Shown in pieces: positions 1-12,229 of a DNA stretch of 61,642 bases. Location of the stretch: the NCBI GenBank assembly GCA_025399215.1, contig MU621177.1, positions 1 to 61,642 of the forward strand. Reading direction: 5' to 3'. The position numbers and the translations under genes were made by a program. The notes beneath the pieces were generated by a model that ran no database searches, was not told the DNA's origin, and saw nothing but the letters and a program-made list of their open reading frames with translations. Position 1 is the stretch's first letter, and each line of letters opens with the position of its first letter. The DNA is from Globomyces pollinis-pini (lineage: Eukaryota; Chytridiomycota; Chytridiomycetes; Rhizophydiales; Globomycetaceae).

Positions 1-1170
1 ACATCAGTAGTATTTTCAACTGGTACGTCAACTATCACTTGGTTGTCTGATTCTTCTTGCTCTTCATTAGTAGCATCTTCAGCTGGTAGTTCATCTATAG
101 GCACTTCTTCAATATTTGAAGCAGTTGGGTCCACATCAGCAGTATGTTCAACTGGTCCGTCGTCACCAATCACTTCGTCAGCGGCACTGTCGTCAGTGGT
201 GTCTTCAGTAAAAGCATCTTGACCTGGTAATTCATCGGCACCAACTTCACTCCCTGACTCTCCTTGCATCCCATCATCAATAAAAATAGTTTCCTCGTCA
301 CTAGCAGTTATATGATCATCGAAAAAGTCTTCCTCATCTTGAATGTCTTCTACCACTGCTTCGTCAGTGGTTAGTTCGCTATTTACTACTGGATTATCTT
401 CCAAGGTAACTATCATTGGCTGTTCTAAACTCAATTCGCCGTTTTGTGTGACTCCTTGAGGGATATGGCCTTCTTCACCAGCAGCTAAATCACCTTCAGT
501 AGAGGTCTCTTCCACGGTCGGTTCACTATCAGGTTCAGTTGAAGTCATATTGCCAATTAATTCTTCGACTAAAGTAGTTTCACTATCTTCAGCTAATACT
601 ACTATGAGTTAAATATATCAGTAATACCTGAAGCATTATCGTTGTTAGATTGTGCGTTAATATCTTCTTGTGGAATGGGAGAAGAATTATCAATTAAAGT
701 TCCTTGGGATATTTGAGTTGCTGTTGGTGTAGGTCGGAGATGTGTAGTTGTTGCGATGGGTTTGACCTTGGTAGTACATGGAACTTTGGTCCGATCAACC
801 ACGCTTTTTGATTGATAGTATAAATCAGAATCTTTGTGAAAAATGAAAGAGCTTATATACTCTCTGCAGTATCCATTGCTCGAATCATACCCAGACATTA
901 CACAAACAGATGGATACTGACAGTCTCCTGTAGATGTACACACTACATTTTGATTTTGTTTCTCGCTTCCCCAAGTATAATATACATTTTTTGTTAAATC
1001 AAGACGCAGACCAGTTCTGATTACACCACACTCAGTTTGATTTGGTCCAACAATGCATATGTTTTCACAATCATCATTGGTACTACATTCCTAGATGTTA
1101 CACAATATCCATACACACCTTCGCATATACTATTTTTGATAGGAACGCTGCCCAGTGAAATATCTTAAAA
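1..1170 (-). CDS. Cys-rich, probably extracellular protein with long acidic tail (3' end outside window)
   Basis: I do not recognise the family. Read on the minus strand, a cysteine-rich part (about 1170-880; C-x-x-x-x-C spacings such as CEGECSTNDDCENIC) is followed by a Thr/Pro-rich linker and then, from about 600 to the window edge, a long Glu/Asp/Thr/Val-rich tail with loosely repeated motifs (for example TTDDSAADEV, ELPGQDAF, ELPAEDAT). Two 26-nt introns are needed to keep the frame: one near 617-592, joining NDNAS to VVLAEDSE, and one near 1118-1093, joining CEG to ECSTND. The reading frame is still open at base 1, so the C-terminus is missing. The start is not resolved: the coding signal begins near 1170 with DISLGSVPIKNSICEG, preceded by a TTTTAAG acceptor-like site, so a further 5' exon, perhaps with a signal peptide, probably lies between 1170 and 1360. 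The acidic tail suggests a surface or matrix protein; that is inference. Confidence 0.55.
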
Positions 1171-1461
1171 TTCATTTAAAGATTAGATTTAGCGAATCGC
1201 GTTAAAAATTTAAACCAAATATAAACCCACTAAAAAGCGATTAAATGCATGTTTACTTTCAATTTTTTATATATTTGATCAATTATCCACCTTTCTACTA
1301 CAATAAAGCCATCGTGATGCGCACCAAGTCTGGTTAAAGTGTTTTTAACAGTTGAAATGAGGTAATGGAATGTGTTGGAATAAATCTAATGATTTATGAT
1401 CAGAGTATCACTGATGGTGATCTTTCAATGGTAACAAAAACGCGTTTACTGATTAAACAAA

Positions 1462-4400
1462 ATGATCGATCCACAAGAAAATGTCAAAAAGATAAGGAAG
1501 AGCTCAGAAAATCTGAACTCATCATTCGACTCTTTAATGGAAACTCATGTTGATCATTCATTGGCAAAGAAAAAGTCGAGAAGTTCAAGTCTTATTAAAT
1601 CAACATACGAACTGAATCAAACATTAAGCACATCCCTTTCAGAATCAGAATTGAATAGAAAGTCAAAACCCAATCTAAGAGTTTCTTTTGATGGTTTAGT
1701 GCAGAAAAAGACTGTTCATACTAATACGTTTCAACAAGACCAATACAATGCCACGGAAGAAGTAACCATTCAAAAGGTATCGAAAGTATCTAAAAAATTG
1801 CTGCCGGAATTGCCCTTGAATCAAAAACTGATTAGAAAAAGTAACTCAGATGTAGTGTCACCATCAATCATATCCTACAATAACTCTACGAACTTTAATG
1901 ATCAGCATTCATTGTTGAGAAATGATGCAAGCAAACAGATTCTATCACATTTAGAATCCCGTGGTTCTTTAAATTCCATAGATGTACCAAGAAAATCGGG
2001 TTTATCACTGGTAGAATCTGATAAAATGATAAAATCACATACTGCAGTAAACACTAATCATTCAAAATCAGAAATTGAAGACCAATCCACTGCTAAACTG
2101 GAGCAATTTTCCGTTCACGATACGTCTCACGAATCAATGTCGATTTTACACCAAATCAGACGCGAAAATGTACCACCAAAGCTTAAAATTTCTAATTCAA
2201 ATAATGATTCAGCAGCTTCTCACTTCGTTATGTCACAAATGAGTATTGTGAAGAAGTCTAAAGAGTTAACGAGTCCGGTACCCAACCATAAACCAATCAC
2301 ACCAACCAAAAAACCGGCATTAGAGGCTGCAGAAGAATCAGCCGTTAAAACTACCCCTTCAAAACATCGAAAAAAAAGTAAAGCTCGAAGTCCCAACAAT
2401 GATACAAAGGACAGAAGTATAGGCTGTATAGAAGATACAAATACACCAACACCCAAAGAAAAGAAGAAAGCAACAAGTGGTCACTCTAAAGATTTGACGA
2501 AAAATCAAAAAATAAAGAAGCTAAAATCGAAATCAACGGAAGTTATTTCAGAGGAACTGTTCAATCAGAACATTCTGGACTTAATTTCCAATATTTCTCC
2601 TACTAAAAATGAAAATGGAATCGAAATTGAAAGATCTGTAAGTAGAGGTCGCCGATCAAAACGTAACTCTGACTTGAAGAAAAAGAAATCTGTTACAAAG
2701 GAACCTTTGCAAGAGAAACATTTAAATGAATCACATACATATATCAATGAAGAGTTGACAAAATTTATAGACCATATTTTTATTATCAAAGTATTGAAAA
2801 CCGATTCCCTAGTATCAGAACTGAACTTAGCGCATCCAGTTGTTAGAGTACATATAGTTGGTAAAATTTAATAATACCTAAAGAATAGATTCTAAAACAG
2901 GGAGTTACTGGTTAAAAAAAGACAGTATGAGACCAGTCACAACCCACTATGAACCAAATCACATAAACTATATACTACCAGTGATGACCAATGTAATTGT
3001 TGCTGTTCTAACATATCAGCCTTACAATTTAGCTGAAAACTCCACCAAAAGTCCACATTGGGGTCAAGAATTGACATACAATGAAGACTATTTGCATATA
3101 GTTCAACCAGATGTACTTGTGCTCTTTGAGGTTTTAGACTTTCTAACAACCAGTTCGAAACTGATGCAGTAAACCCTAGTGTTTGAACTTATCATAGACA
3201 TAAAGATGGATGGCACAAAGTCGCTTGGGGTTTCTTAAAATTGATTGGTACCAATGGACAACCAAATACCGAACAAGACGTAATCACAATTTCTCATTGT
3301 TTAGGTTAGGTTACAGTTATATAAATATCCCTGGAAATTGTTTCAACCAAAATCAGATGAAAAAACACCTTACGTTTATCAGTGCTGGAAGCAGAAAACG
3401 CTGAAAAAATATCCTTCTACATTGTATGTACTTGTCAAACTGATAAACCAATTAGATATGTAAATGTGTATGCACACACACCTTTATCTGAGAGACGAAT
3501 TGTAGGACGAGCAAAAACGGCATTAGAAATTGAAACAGGAAAATATACTTTGGATGAAGTAATGAAGTAATTTATTAATTCTGAAGTTGATGGATATGTA
3601 TGGGAGCAAAGAAACAAATTTAGTTGGTGGAATGGCTAAAAGCATGTTATCTTTACATTGCCTCAAAGTACTACACTATAGCTTCTAAACTTTAGAATCA
3701 ATGGAGAAGAAAAGAAAATGAGCCTTGTTTGATTCCCAATAAGCTGGCATATCGTATTCATTCAGGATCCAAGTAAACTCAATCAATATGCTAACAACCA
3801 AAGAGGAAGTTTTTCTTGTGAATTTTCATCGAAAGGATATTTACTTGCAGTTGCAAGTGCAGAAATAGACTCTCACCCGATAAAAATTTACGAGGCAGAT
3901 AGTGGGGAGCGAGTTGCCACGTTAGAAGGCCATCAAGACTTGGTTTACCAATTAAAATGGTCTGAAGAAGATAGGTATATATTCTTTTTCTCATGGAATA
4001 GTGAATTGCTATCGGCTTCTGCTGATTGTACAGTTAGAGTGTGGGGATTTCTAGATGATGGTACTGTTAAACATACAGGGTTATTATCACATCCAACATT
4101 TGTATATACGGCAGCATTTCACCCCGAATTAAACGAACCAAAGTAATCAAGTATGAAACCTTTAACCCTTTTAGAATAATCGCTACAGGTGCATTTGATG
4201 GTATTGTACGGTTATGGACCCACTATCGAGGTGTAACACAACAGAATCGAAAACCATATGCAAAATTGCGTTCGCATGATTCCAACGTCAATTCAATTTG
4301 CTTTAATCAGGATGGGACACAACTATTTTCTGGTGATGGGAAAGGAATCATCAAGATTTGGAATGCAATAGATTTCAATGCTGGATCGGAAGTGATAACG

Positions 4401-5195
4401 TTTGAACTTTCCAAAACGATAGACAGTCTAATGGTAAGTTCAAAGTCTTACTGAAACAAAAATTAGGGTGATCCAATACAAACCCTAAAAATGCATCCAT
4501 CTAACAGGAAAATGTTAGTACAGACATTAGGTCCCATGGCTCATATGCTAGATACCAGAATTCATCGCTTCATTACTCATTTTGTGTCTCCAACATCGCC
4601 ATTTATTGCGTCAAACTCTTCATATCCCCATCCATTTGGAGCAAGGAAAAATCTTCCCAGTATCTCAGAACAACGACATGCATCATCATTTCGCTTTATT
4701 AAATCAACTTTTTCACCATGTGGTAGCTATTTGTTTGTGGGATCAAACATGTGTACAGTCGATATTTGGCGAGCAGAAAGTGGGACTTATGTTGGCGCAT
4801 TTAATAACACGGTATTAAAAAGTTGGAAGGAAGGAAATTGTCCAGTAGTTCATATATCATTCCATCCTCATGATCATATCATTGCATTTTCGATATGGGG
4901 TGAAGGTGAACCCGTTCGAGTATACAAATGGCATGTGGAAGGCCAAGAAATAAAGATGGATGAAAGAGTAATACAATCTAGTACTAAATTATTTTTTTAG
5001 AATCATTATCAATCTAAAGAATCAATTCGAATGTCACAGCATTTGGATGTGGAAAGAATAGTGGCAAGAAGTTTGGCGGGAGGTTTGGACAAAATAGGAG
5101 AAACTGAAGACAATTCTGTATTGAAAAGAAAGCTCAAATTGTCGAGGAATAACTCAAATGCCGTTCCAAATGGTGTAGCTGGGGAGTGTGCGTAA
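1462..5195 (+). CDS. AHI1: AHI1/jouberin orthologue (ciliary transition-zone WD40 protein)
   Basis: Jouberin is a scaffold of the transition zone and basal body of cilia and flagella. The order here matches the animal protein: a long Ser/Lys-rich disordered N-terminus (about 440 residues), then the conserved pre-WD40 region with HPVVRVHIVG, YILPVMTN, QPYNLAENS, VLFEVLDFL and FLKLIGTNGQPN, then YPSTLYVLV, then a WD40 propeller with LEGHQDLVYQLKWS, SASADCTVRVWG, LSHPTFVYTAAFHPEL, ATGAFDGIVRLWT, SGDGKGIIKIWN and SPCGSYLFVGS. No SH3 domain is seen at the end; the last exon finishes NSNAVPNGVAGECA then TAA. Introns are tiny: a 40-nt one near 2862, a 25-nt one near 3292 that restores DVRLQLYKYP, and a 33-nt one ending 5000. 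The middle (about 3430-3780) is not cleanly resolved and should be modelled with transcripts. Start chosen at 1462; an overlapping 62-codon reading frame at 1365 is out of frame. Confidence 0.9.
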
Positions 5196-5337
5196 AACTC
5201 AAATAATAAACCATCATAGTGCAATTCGAATTTAACCTTCTGTAATATGACTGATTCAAAACTATTAAACATCTCACATCCTTGCCAATTGAAAAAAAAA
5301 CGTTCAATTAAACTACAACATAAATTTACTAGAGAAA

Positions 5338-8300
5338 CTATCTTGCAATTGAAACAGGTATTTGGTACGTGTCCCACAAATCCACTTGCCTCAGGTCCTG
5401 GTCAACAACAGATATACGTAGTGTAATCTCAAAATGAGTTCCAATAAATTTTGATAGAGGGGGTAAACTGAACAAAGTCTGAAATCCATTCGATTCAATT
5501 ACTTTACAAGAATGAGTTAATACCTATATAATGAGTATTTTAATGTTAACTTGTTGATCTGGCAGAGTGAATGTGAGGACAATCGTTTTGATTGGATTTA
5601 CTAAGTTTAGCGATATCTTGTAAAATACATTTATAAACTAATGGCTGTGATACTTCGAAGGTACCATCAATTGATAATGTCAAGCATTCATATGACTTGA
5701 GAACCAAATATGTTTCATCGGCGCTTTTCGGATTAATGTTTACCTATAAAATCAGTATAAAATTGATTACTGTCATATTGAACATTGATTTGGGTCTGAA
5801 AAAGTAGCCTGGGAAAGGTTTAACTGAGAAACCAAGAATTTGAATGAACTCCAAGATCTAAAGGGGTTAAGGGATAAATTTTACATGTATATGATCATCT
5901 GGCTTAAATGCCTCCACCACATCCATAAATGATTCGCAAAACTGCTTATATTTTCCATGGCTCTGTGCGTACCACTTGAAATTGAATTCGCTTTGGTGAT
6001 TAGAAATATGAAGTACCTGTTTTTCAGAGGAAAAACGGTAAGAACCAACCGCGAGAGAATTGTCAACATGTTGTTATAGTGAGTTAGTGCTTCAAAACTA
6101 ATGGTATCCAAATCGTAAAATCCAGTCTTTAATTTTTCTAATTGGTCATTCATGCCTTTCAATCGCTCTAGTAGTCCATACACATCTATCATTTGGATCT
6201 TATATGAGCAAAGTTGATCAATGAAATAGTAAAACGAAATTTGAAATTCAAGATAAGTTGACTGAAAGGTACCAAATCCAACTTTGGCGGCTTGAAAAGA
6301 CTTTATATGACTGTTGCTTTGATGAAGCCACTTCAATATGGTCTCTAATTGCGCGGGAGTGCTCTTAAAATTCGTGTCTGGCTGTTTGGTTGTTAGCTTG
6401 GTTTTGAATTCAATCAAAGTTTGTAATGATATTGCTTTTGAATTCTCTTTGATGATCTTTTCGGCAATTGATATACATTCCAAACTTTTGACCCAATCAT
6501 ATGAATCATTTGAAAAACACTTACTACTTGAGTTTATACTTCAGCATACCTATATTACTATTAGAGCGTTAAATAAACCTTCAATTTGGGATATAAATCA
6601 TTTGCAATATTTGAAAACCCCTTTGTCATGCATAAATTGGCAATCTTGTAAACTGACCATAAATCATTTTCATATTCTAATCCCAAGTCCGAAGATTGTA
6701 GTTCACCATTTCCTTCATCTTCCAACAAACTGGATTGAAGTAAAATATACTAAATGTATCAATGTCAAAAGTAATAATACCTTTATCTTGTTCGAACTGG
6801 TTGACTGTTTGATGGCTGTGAGTACCATACTTATTGGTAATCTGGTACCATTTCGGACTATTTGAAAAACTGAAATCTTTTGACCTAAAAATATTAACCA
6901 TAACGACTAATTTACTATTCTCTGTTATCAGCAGATTTAAGCACTTATTCCACATTGAACTGTTTATCTTGATGAAAGGAAAACATTTCCATATTAATTT
7001 AAATGGCAACTATTTATGAATAAGCATAAGCATGATAAATTCGCAATACCTGATTCTTGTAATCCTTTTCTAATTCACCAAAAATTAATTGGACCCATTT
7101 TTCGACTACTCCAATCAAAGAATGCTTGATACAATACCTATAATGAGAAAAACAAGATTTACCTAAAGAGAATCAGTAATAGCACTACTTACCTAATAAG
7201 CATGATTCCTCAGAAGCATTTGAAAATGAAGTATTGTTTTCGGATATGTCGATCTGGGATAAATAATCTAATAATTGGATTCCCAACTTAACAACAGGGA
7301 AGGCATATGGAAATGAATCGCGTGACGATAGAACATTTTTGATAGTATCTGAGACATATTCGGTGACATGCTTTTCAAATTCATGATGTTTGATTGCCAA
7401 ATCAAACAAGTTTTTACGAATGAAAATAGTAAATAAAAGATGTGCAATTTTCGGTCGAATTATAACACCATCAGCATTATTTAGCAGTTGAAGTAAATAT
7501 ACAAGTGTTGGCAGATTAAAATAATGAGGGCATTGATTAGCAATGATAATCAAATTTTCAATTAATCCGGATTGTATTTCCTCTTTAGTTGCGGCTTGAT
7601 AACAGTTTAATAGGTATTCAATCTAAAATCAAAAATTCATTTTCTACTTGAGACGATATCAATACTAACGTTTTGAGCGAATATTTCGTCATTGCCAAGT
7701 ATAAGGTTAATTGTTCTTCTGAATCTAGTTGATGAACTTCAAACATTTTCTTAAAAATTTCAACGGCCTATTATATGAGAGCAATTTTGGATTACAAGAG
7801 GTGCAAAAGTGATTTTACGATCCAAATGCTCAAAAACTGGCAAGAGTTTGGAAAGTTGTCCAAGATCTACAGGTTAGATGCAATTGATACTTTGAGATTG
7901 TGGTAAGCAAACCAATAGTGTGCAGATTGATAACGCAAAATCTGCATTTTGTATAGACAACTGAATAGCAGTAAAAATGGATGCCGAAAGTTCAAAATCA
8001 TCAATATCTGGGTCAACCAAAGCAGTGAGAATACTTGTAATTAGTGAATTAAAATACCGATGGTGTAATTCAGGTGTGTCTGCAATATCAGCCAAGTACC
8101 CTAATACACGGATTGTTAATGCTCTTGCTACAGGATCATTGCCTATGAATTATTATTGCAAAAGAATCCAATACCTAAAGCACATAAGTCACGTTCAAGA
8201 TACCTATTCGTTAAGAATCAACTCACTGGTCGTTACTCTCCAAAACATTTGAAATTCTGTGTAAAATATCATAAGGTTGCGCAATGGAATGAGACAAACA

Positions 8301-8620
8301 AGACACATTGCTAAAGACCAGTAGAAGGATAACTCTAAACGAATTTGTACTAAAGGGTTACTAAGAACTTGACTACGAGAGCAACCAATATTCAGATAAC
8401 TTTAGAAAAGCGGATTGTGAATTTAGCGCATTAGATTTATGTGAATTTATATCTTGGTTACTCTGAATAATCTGAATGTCATTGCTATGGTGAATGTTAA
8501 GAATTAAGCTAAGTAACATCAGCTGAGTATTGGATACTTGTTAAGTTTGTATATTGCATCTACTTTGAGTTCCCAGTCTAATCCTCTAATATCCCGATCA
8601 AGATCTACAAGCTCTTGCAT
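5338..8620 (-). CDS. INTS7: Integrator complex subunit 7 (INTS7) orthologue
   Basis: INTS7 is a helical-repeat scaffold of the nuclear Integrator complex, which cleaves snRNA and other nascent RNA polymerase II transcripts. After splicing, the minus-strand exons follow the animal protein from end to end. The N-terminus reads MQELVDLDRDIRGLDWELKV...NKYP, then SAFLKLSEYW, then DPVARALTIRVLGYLADIAD (animal form DPVARAITLRMLGSLASI) and ELSASIFTAIQLSIQNADFA (animal form EVEAAVFAAANFSAQSKDFA). The centre has the helical segment around SFQAAKVGFGTFQSTYLEF. The C-terminus has PFPGYFFRPKSMFNMTVNIN and a final beta-rich domain with LPPLSKFIGTHFEITLRISV, ending IPVSIAR then TAG at 5340-5338. Introns of 25-30 nt are frequent; a 28-nt intron restores VYKLNPIKTIVLTF and a 27-nt one precedes VLTHSCKVIES. 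Start at the ATG at 8620; exon borders in 7600-8500 are approximate. Confidence 0.85.
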
Positions 8621-8976
8621 TTTAGAAAAGTGAAGAATTCAGTTGGCCATATGTCTTACCCAAAGAGACTGACCTATAACCTTCACATTCCCACTTATAA
8701 ATCTTGAACCCAATACCTATTAAGAAAGAAAGAATATTACAATATCGGATTCTTCAAGGCTTTCTTTACACAATCTGTCACCTTAATGGTTGAATCACAT
8801 AGGGCCCTAATTTGCAATACATATCTATTTTTGCTTAGATATATCTTATTATGGGTATAATGTATATAAATATAGTGAAAATACAAAATGTATATCTCAA
8901 AACACAAGAATTCATCCAAAAACAGTTTATTTTTATCGAAAGAATAATGGTTTGGATCCTTGACCTTTGTAAAAAT

Positions 8977-9538
8977 TTAGTAGCTTGAAGCTTGTCGATC
9001 ATAATTTGCTCCCATTGCTTTCTACGCGCTAATGAGACCAATAATCTTACCTGTAACAATAGAGTCACTTGTGCTTCCTTTAATTCCTATAACTTAGTAT
9101 AAAAATATTAATACATCAACGGATGAAGCAGAGATTTCGACTGCAAATGACTTAATCACCCCTTTGACATCAGCGATATGGACCGATAACTTTCCTCTAC
9201 GCATTACTTTCACGCTTGGTCCACACCAACTGACAAGCAAGAATTTGGATCGTTGGGACTAGCTATTTAGTATTCTCCAAATAGATTACCAACTCATCGT
9301 TTCCAACAACCATACGGACATACCCGAAATAAGCTTGATCATCCTTTAGTTTTGTTTTAAATTCAGCTAAACCTCCGTTTCCTTATAGTTTCAATCTATT
9401 ACCATCATTACCTGTTCCAACCAAACCCAGGGTTTCTCCCTTTTCATCGACATATCCCATAATTAACCAGTTTGTTGCAGTTTTGTCATTACGGACATCT
9501 TCGTATGCTACAGAAACAGAAGCATCTATGTTGACCAT
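8977..9538 (-). CDS. Coactosin-like ADF-H protein (F-actin binding)
   Basis: Coactosin is a single ADF-homology domain that binds actin filaments in the cytoplasm and counteracts capping. The spliced product starts MVNIDASVSVAYEDVRNDKT, continues WLIMGY, GLAEFKTKLKDDQAYFGYVR, and the typical SKRSKF-type segment (here SQRSKFLLVSW), then GVIKSFAVEISASS, and ends KAMGANYDRQASSY, matching the usual GGANYD ending of coactosins. It is about 140-150 residues, normal for the family. Four short introns fit the frame; a 30-31-nt one before SQRSKF and a 29-nt one before KAMGANYD are clear. It lies 3' to MDM12 on the same strand, about 340 bp away, and its stop is about 360 bp from the start of INTS7. 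Confidence 0.88.
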
Positions 9539-9880
9539 TTGTTTTTAATTCGTCAAAAAATATTTGGTCTGACGTGGATCGTTTTAACGCCATTCCCATT
9601 ACATTAAATGTTCGTAAGAAGCTTAATTTTTGACTATATTCCACGTATATGCTACTGTGTTTCAATAAACATTAAATTTACTCCATGTAGCTATACTTGA
9701 GATGGGGATATTCCCGTTGTTGATTTACCCTGGCATGCAAGGTCTAAACAGATAATCTATTACTATTAAATTGAAAAAATAATCATTGTTGTTCTGTATC
9801 AAATCGGAATAGAAGTGAGCTAATGTGACTTTATTCTCATCTATGTAAATAAATACGTTTTAGGATGTTCAATATGTGTA
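9539..9880. other. Intergenic: MDM12 3' region / coactosin 5' region
   Basis: AT-rich spacer of about 340 bp. I see no supported coding signal and no structured RNA. It must contain the MDM12 3'UTR and the coactosin promoter. Confidence 0.5.
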
Positions 9881-10954
9881 TTATTCTTTTTGTAGATCTA
9901 GATAAATGGAATGATAGTTTGGGAAAACAACATAATCATTCAAAAACGCAGATAATGTATGTACAATGAACGATTCTATCTTGCCCACATTCTTCAAAAC
10001 TGAACGGTTTCCGTCACCAATAGCAGTGTCAATATTCAAATCTTTAAGTATACTACAATTAGTATGTGTATCTTACGGGTCTCCAGGAGAGGGTGTCTTC
10101 AGACAGAAATTGATCATATTGACTTTCGAAAGGTAGGCAATAACGGCAGTTGCTGAAGTATACATTAACAAATATAGAAAATACCTAAAAAATTTAGAAT
10201 TGATCTATTTAATTACCTTTGAGAGATGATTTAGTAAGCGTCAGGGTTAGTGGGAGGACCATAAATCCCGGTGTCGGTTGGTTCACAATTAAAGATGTAG
10301 ATATTGACATGCGCATGTTTCCATTGTAAACAATTGATAAATCCAATTGTGCATCAGACTCTGTGCGTTCAATAGTCTCATAGGTGTCACTGTTAAAAAG
10401 GTCGGAGGTATCAGGCTGACTCTTTGGTGTTCCAATCGAACCATGATATGAAGGAGGATAAGAGCTAGGGTAAGATGGTGGGATGGAGACGTAGTCAGGT
10501 TGATTTGAAAGATTGAAGTTGTCTCTCTTTTTGGTATTAGATGCAGATTGATTGTTGAAATTATTACTATAAGGCATTTGGTCTGACTGACTATTATATT
10601 CGCTATACGAATCATTGTAGTTAGGTTCTTTGAAATTGTTGGAATCTCTCTGATAGGATTCTGTATCAGATGCTGGTAAATCTGTTTCCGAATCCGACGA
10701 CTCTTTCAAGTCATCACTATCCAGGTAGTAAAAATCATCCAATGGGTCAGTTATATTGAGGATGGTAATTTCTGGAGGTATATCACCTAACATTACCACA
10801 AAGTCATAGGAATACCAAAATCAAAATGGATAACTTCAACGGGACCAAGAAAATTTGGTCGCTTGATACTTTCGAATCTGGAATTCAAGTATTTCTGTAG
10901 TTGATTTGCCTCAATTCCATCCTTTAACAATTCCCAATTGATATCAAATGACAT
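9881..10954 (-). CDS. MDM12: MDM12, ERMES complex SMP-domain subunit
   Basis: Mdm12 is the cytosolic SMP-domain lipid-transfer subunit of the ER-mitochondria encounter structure. The spliced start MSFDINWELLKDGIEANQL and the segment HFDFGDIPPEITILNITDP (the latter after removal of a 29-nt intron) are Mdm12 hallmarks. An acidic/Ser/Asn-rich insert of about 100 residues follows, as in other Mdm12 proteins, then the second half of the SMP fold, QLDLSIVYNGNMRMSISTSL...PGFMVLPLTLTLTKSSLKG. A two-unit intron (10153-10216) joins this to ATAVIAYLSKVNMINFCL. A 24-nt intron before ILKDLNIDTAIGDG leads to the family ending, LKNVGKIESFIVHTL...VFPNYHSIYLDL. The stop is at 9883-9881. It is divergently arranged with the PAQR gene, with only 76 bp between the two start codons. 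Confidence 0.9.
10153..10216 (-). other. Two-unit intron array in MDM12
   Basis: The 64-nt intron consists of two consecutive 32-nt units (10216-10185 and 10184-10153), each starting GTA and ending AG, meeting at an exact AG|GT junction (TTTTTTAG|GTATTTTC). Removing both joins ...LKG to ATAVIAYLSKV in frame, as expected for Mdm12. The first unit carries a TTCTAAAT branch-like site. Confidence 0.75.
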
Positions 10955-11030
10955 AAAAAAAACAAGGAATATTCTTTACCAATCCCGATACTAACATCAT
11001 TTAATTACTGGATTTCTATCAATATTTAGA

Positions 11031-12229
11031 ATGAGACAAAGTAATTCTAATAATCCTGACGGACCTATTCTGGAAAGCTTTCAGGACTACGAACCTTATG
11101 AAAATCATCCTACAAATTCAATTAATAATTACACAGTGCATGTCAATCTTATGCCAGAATGGTAATTACAATTCATTAGACCTATTACGCTGTTCGACAA
11201 TGTCTATCCCTACCTTTGTACATACTAATTCTATTAGGTACATTAAACATCCGTTTATTGATGGAGGTTATCGCAGAATCACGTACTCTATTCGGGGATG
11301 TCTAATTTCTTTGTTCTATCTTCATAATGAACTGGGCAACATATACTCTCATATGATAGGTAATCTTTTAAACACATAACCACAAATTTCCCAATGCTTT
11401 GAATATTTTTGAATAATACTAATGGTAAATTAGGTATGTTCATGTACTTGGGATTTCTACCATATGCCTCAATTTGGCTATCTCATCCAACAACTTCGAC
11501 GTTCGAGTACATTCTGTTTTATGCTTCTTGCTTATCTTCATTTGTGTGTTTTGTATATTTACATCTATTCTGATTATAGGCCACATCAACGCTATTTCAT
11601 ACATGCTGTTGTCATTCAAAACGCGTGTCCATATTTTGCAATAAGGCTGATTTTACTGGAATCGTTTTTGTTCTGTTGGGTTCTTTAGTTCCTACTGTCT
11701 ATTATGCTTTCTACTGCCAGCCTTTTCTGAGGCAAATATACATATCAGCAATGCTCATATTGGGAGTTATAACAGTAAATGTTTTGTTTTTATGTATATT
11801 AGTTAAATGTGACTACTAGTAGCCGATTTTCAGGTCCTCATTTTCGCACACTTCGAACATGTCTATGTACACACTTGAAAGCCTTAACCCTTAGTTGCTG
11901 GACTACCATTTAGTGCTATTATACCTGTTTGTCACCATATCTATATAGTTGGGACTGATCTTGCGATTCACACAATCAGTCTCCATTCAATGGGAAAATC
12001 AGCAGTTATATCTCTTGTTGGCGTTTTTATATTTGTCCGGAGAATACCTGAACGATATTTTCCAAATCAATTTAACATATTTGGCCACTCACATCAGTTT
12101 TGGCATATATGTGTTATTTTGGGCATCACTGTGCAGTTTTTTGGTTACTTAGATGCATATCAATGGTGGCATTTGAACAACCCCACATGCCAGCTTTCCA
12201 CTATAGATTTAATAAAGAGTTTTAGTTAA
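11031..12229 (+). CDS. PAQR / adiponectin-receptor-family seven-TM protein
   Basis: The family comprises seven-helix membrane proteins of the hemolysin-III/AdipoR fold, with a Zn site and ceramidase-like activity in characterised members. The product begins MRQSNSNNPDGPILESFQDY and, after a 70-80-nt intron, gives MPEWYIKHPFIDGGYR. It continues with the signature FYLHNELGNIYSHMIG (typical HNETGNIWTHLLG) and hydrophobic helices around MFMYLGFLPYASIW, SIFCNKADFTGIVFVLLGSL and YISAMLILGVIT. The C-terminal region has RRIPERYFPNQFNIFGHSHQ followed by FWH, including the His residues that complete the metal site. The exon after about 11770 (SRFSGPHFRTLRTCL-like) is in the right family position, but I could not fix its acceptor or the next donor. 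The stop is at 12227-12229. Confidence 0.85.

Noticed and set aside
1365..1553. 62-codon frame before AHI1 as an alternative AHI1 start
   Set aside because: It is out of frame with the AHI1 body and no splice site links them.
7136..7190. AG|GT junction in INTS7 that looked like a two-unit intron array
   Set aside because: Removing only the first 30-nt unit keeps the frame and gives GKSCFSHYRYCIKHSL; the second apparent unit is coding, so this is a single intron.
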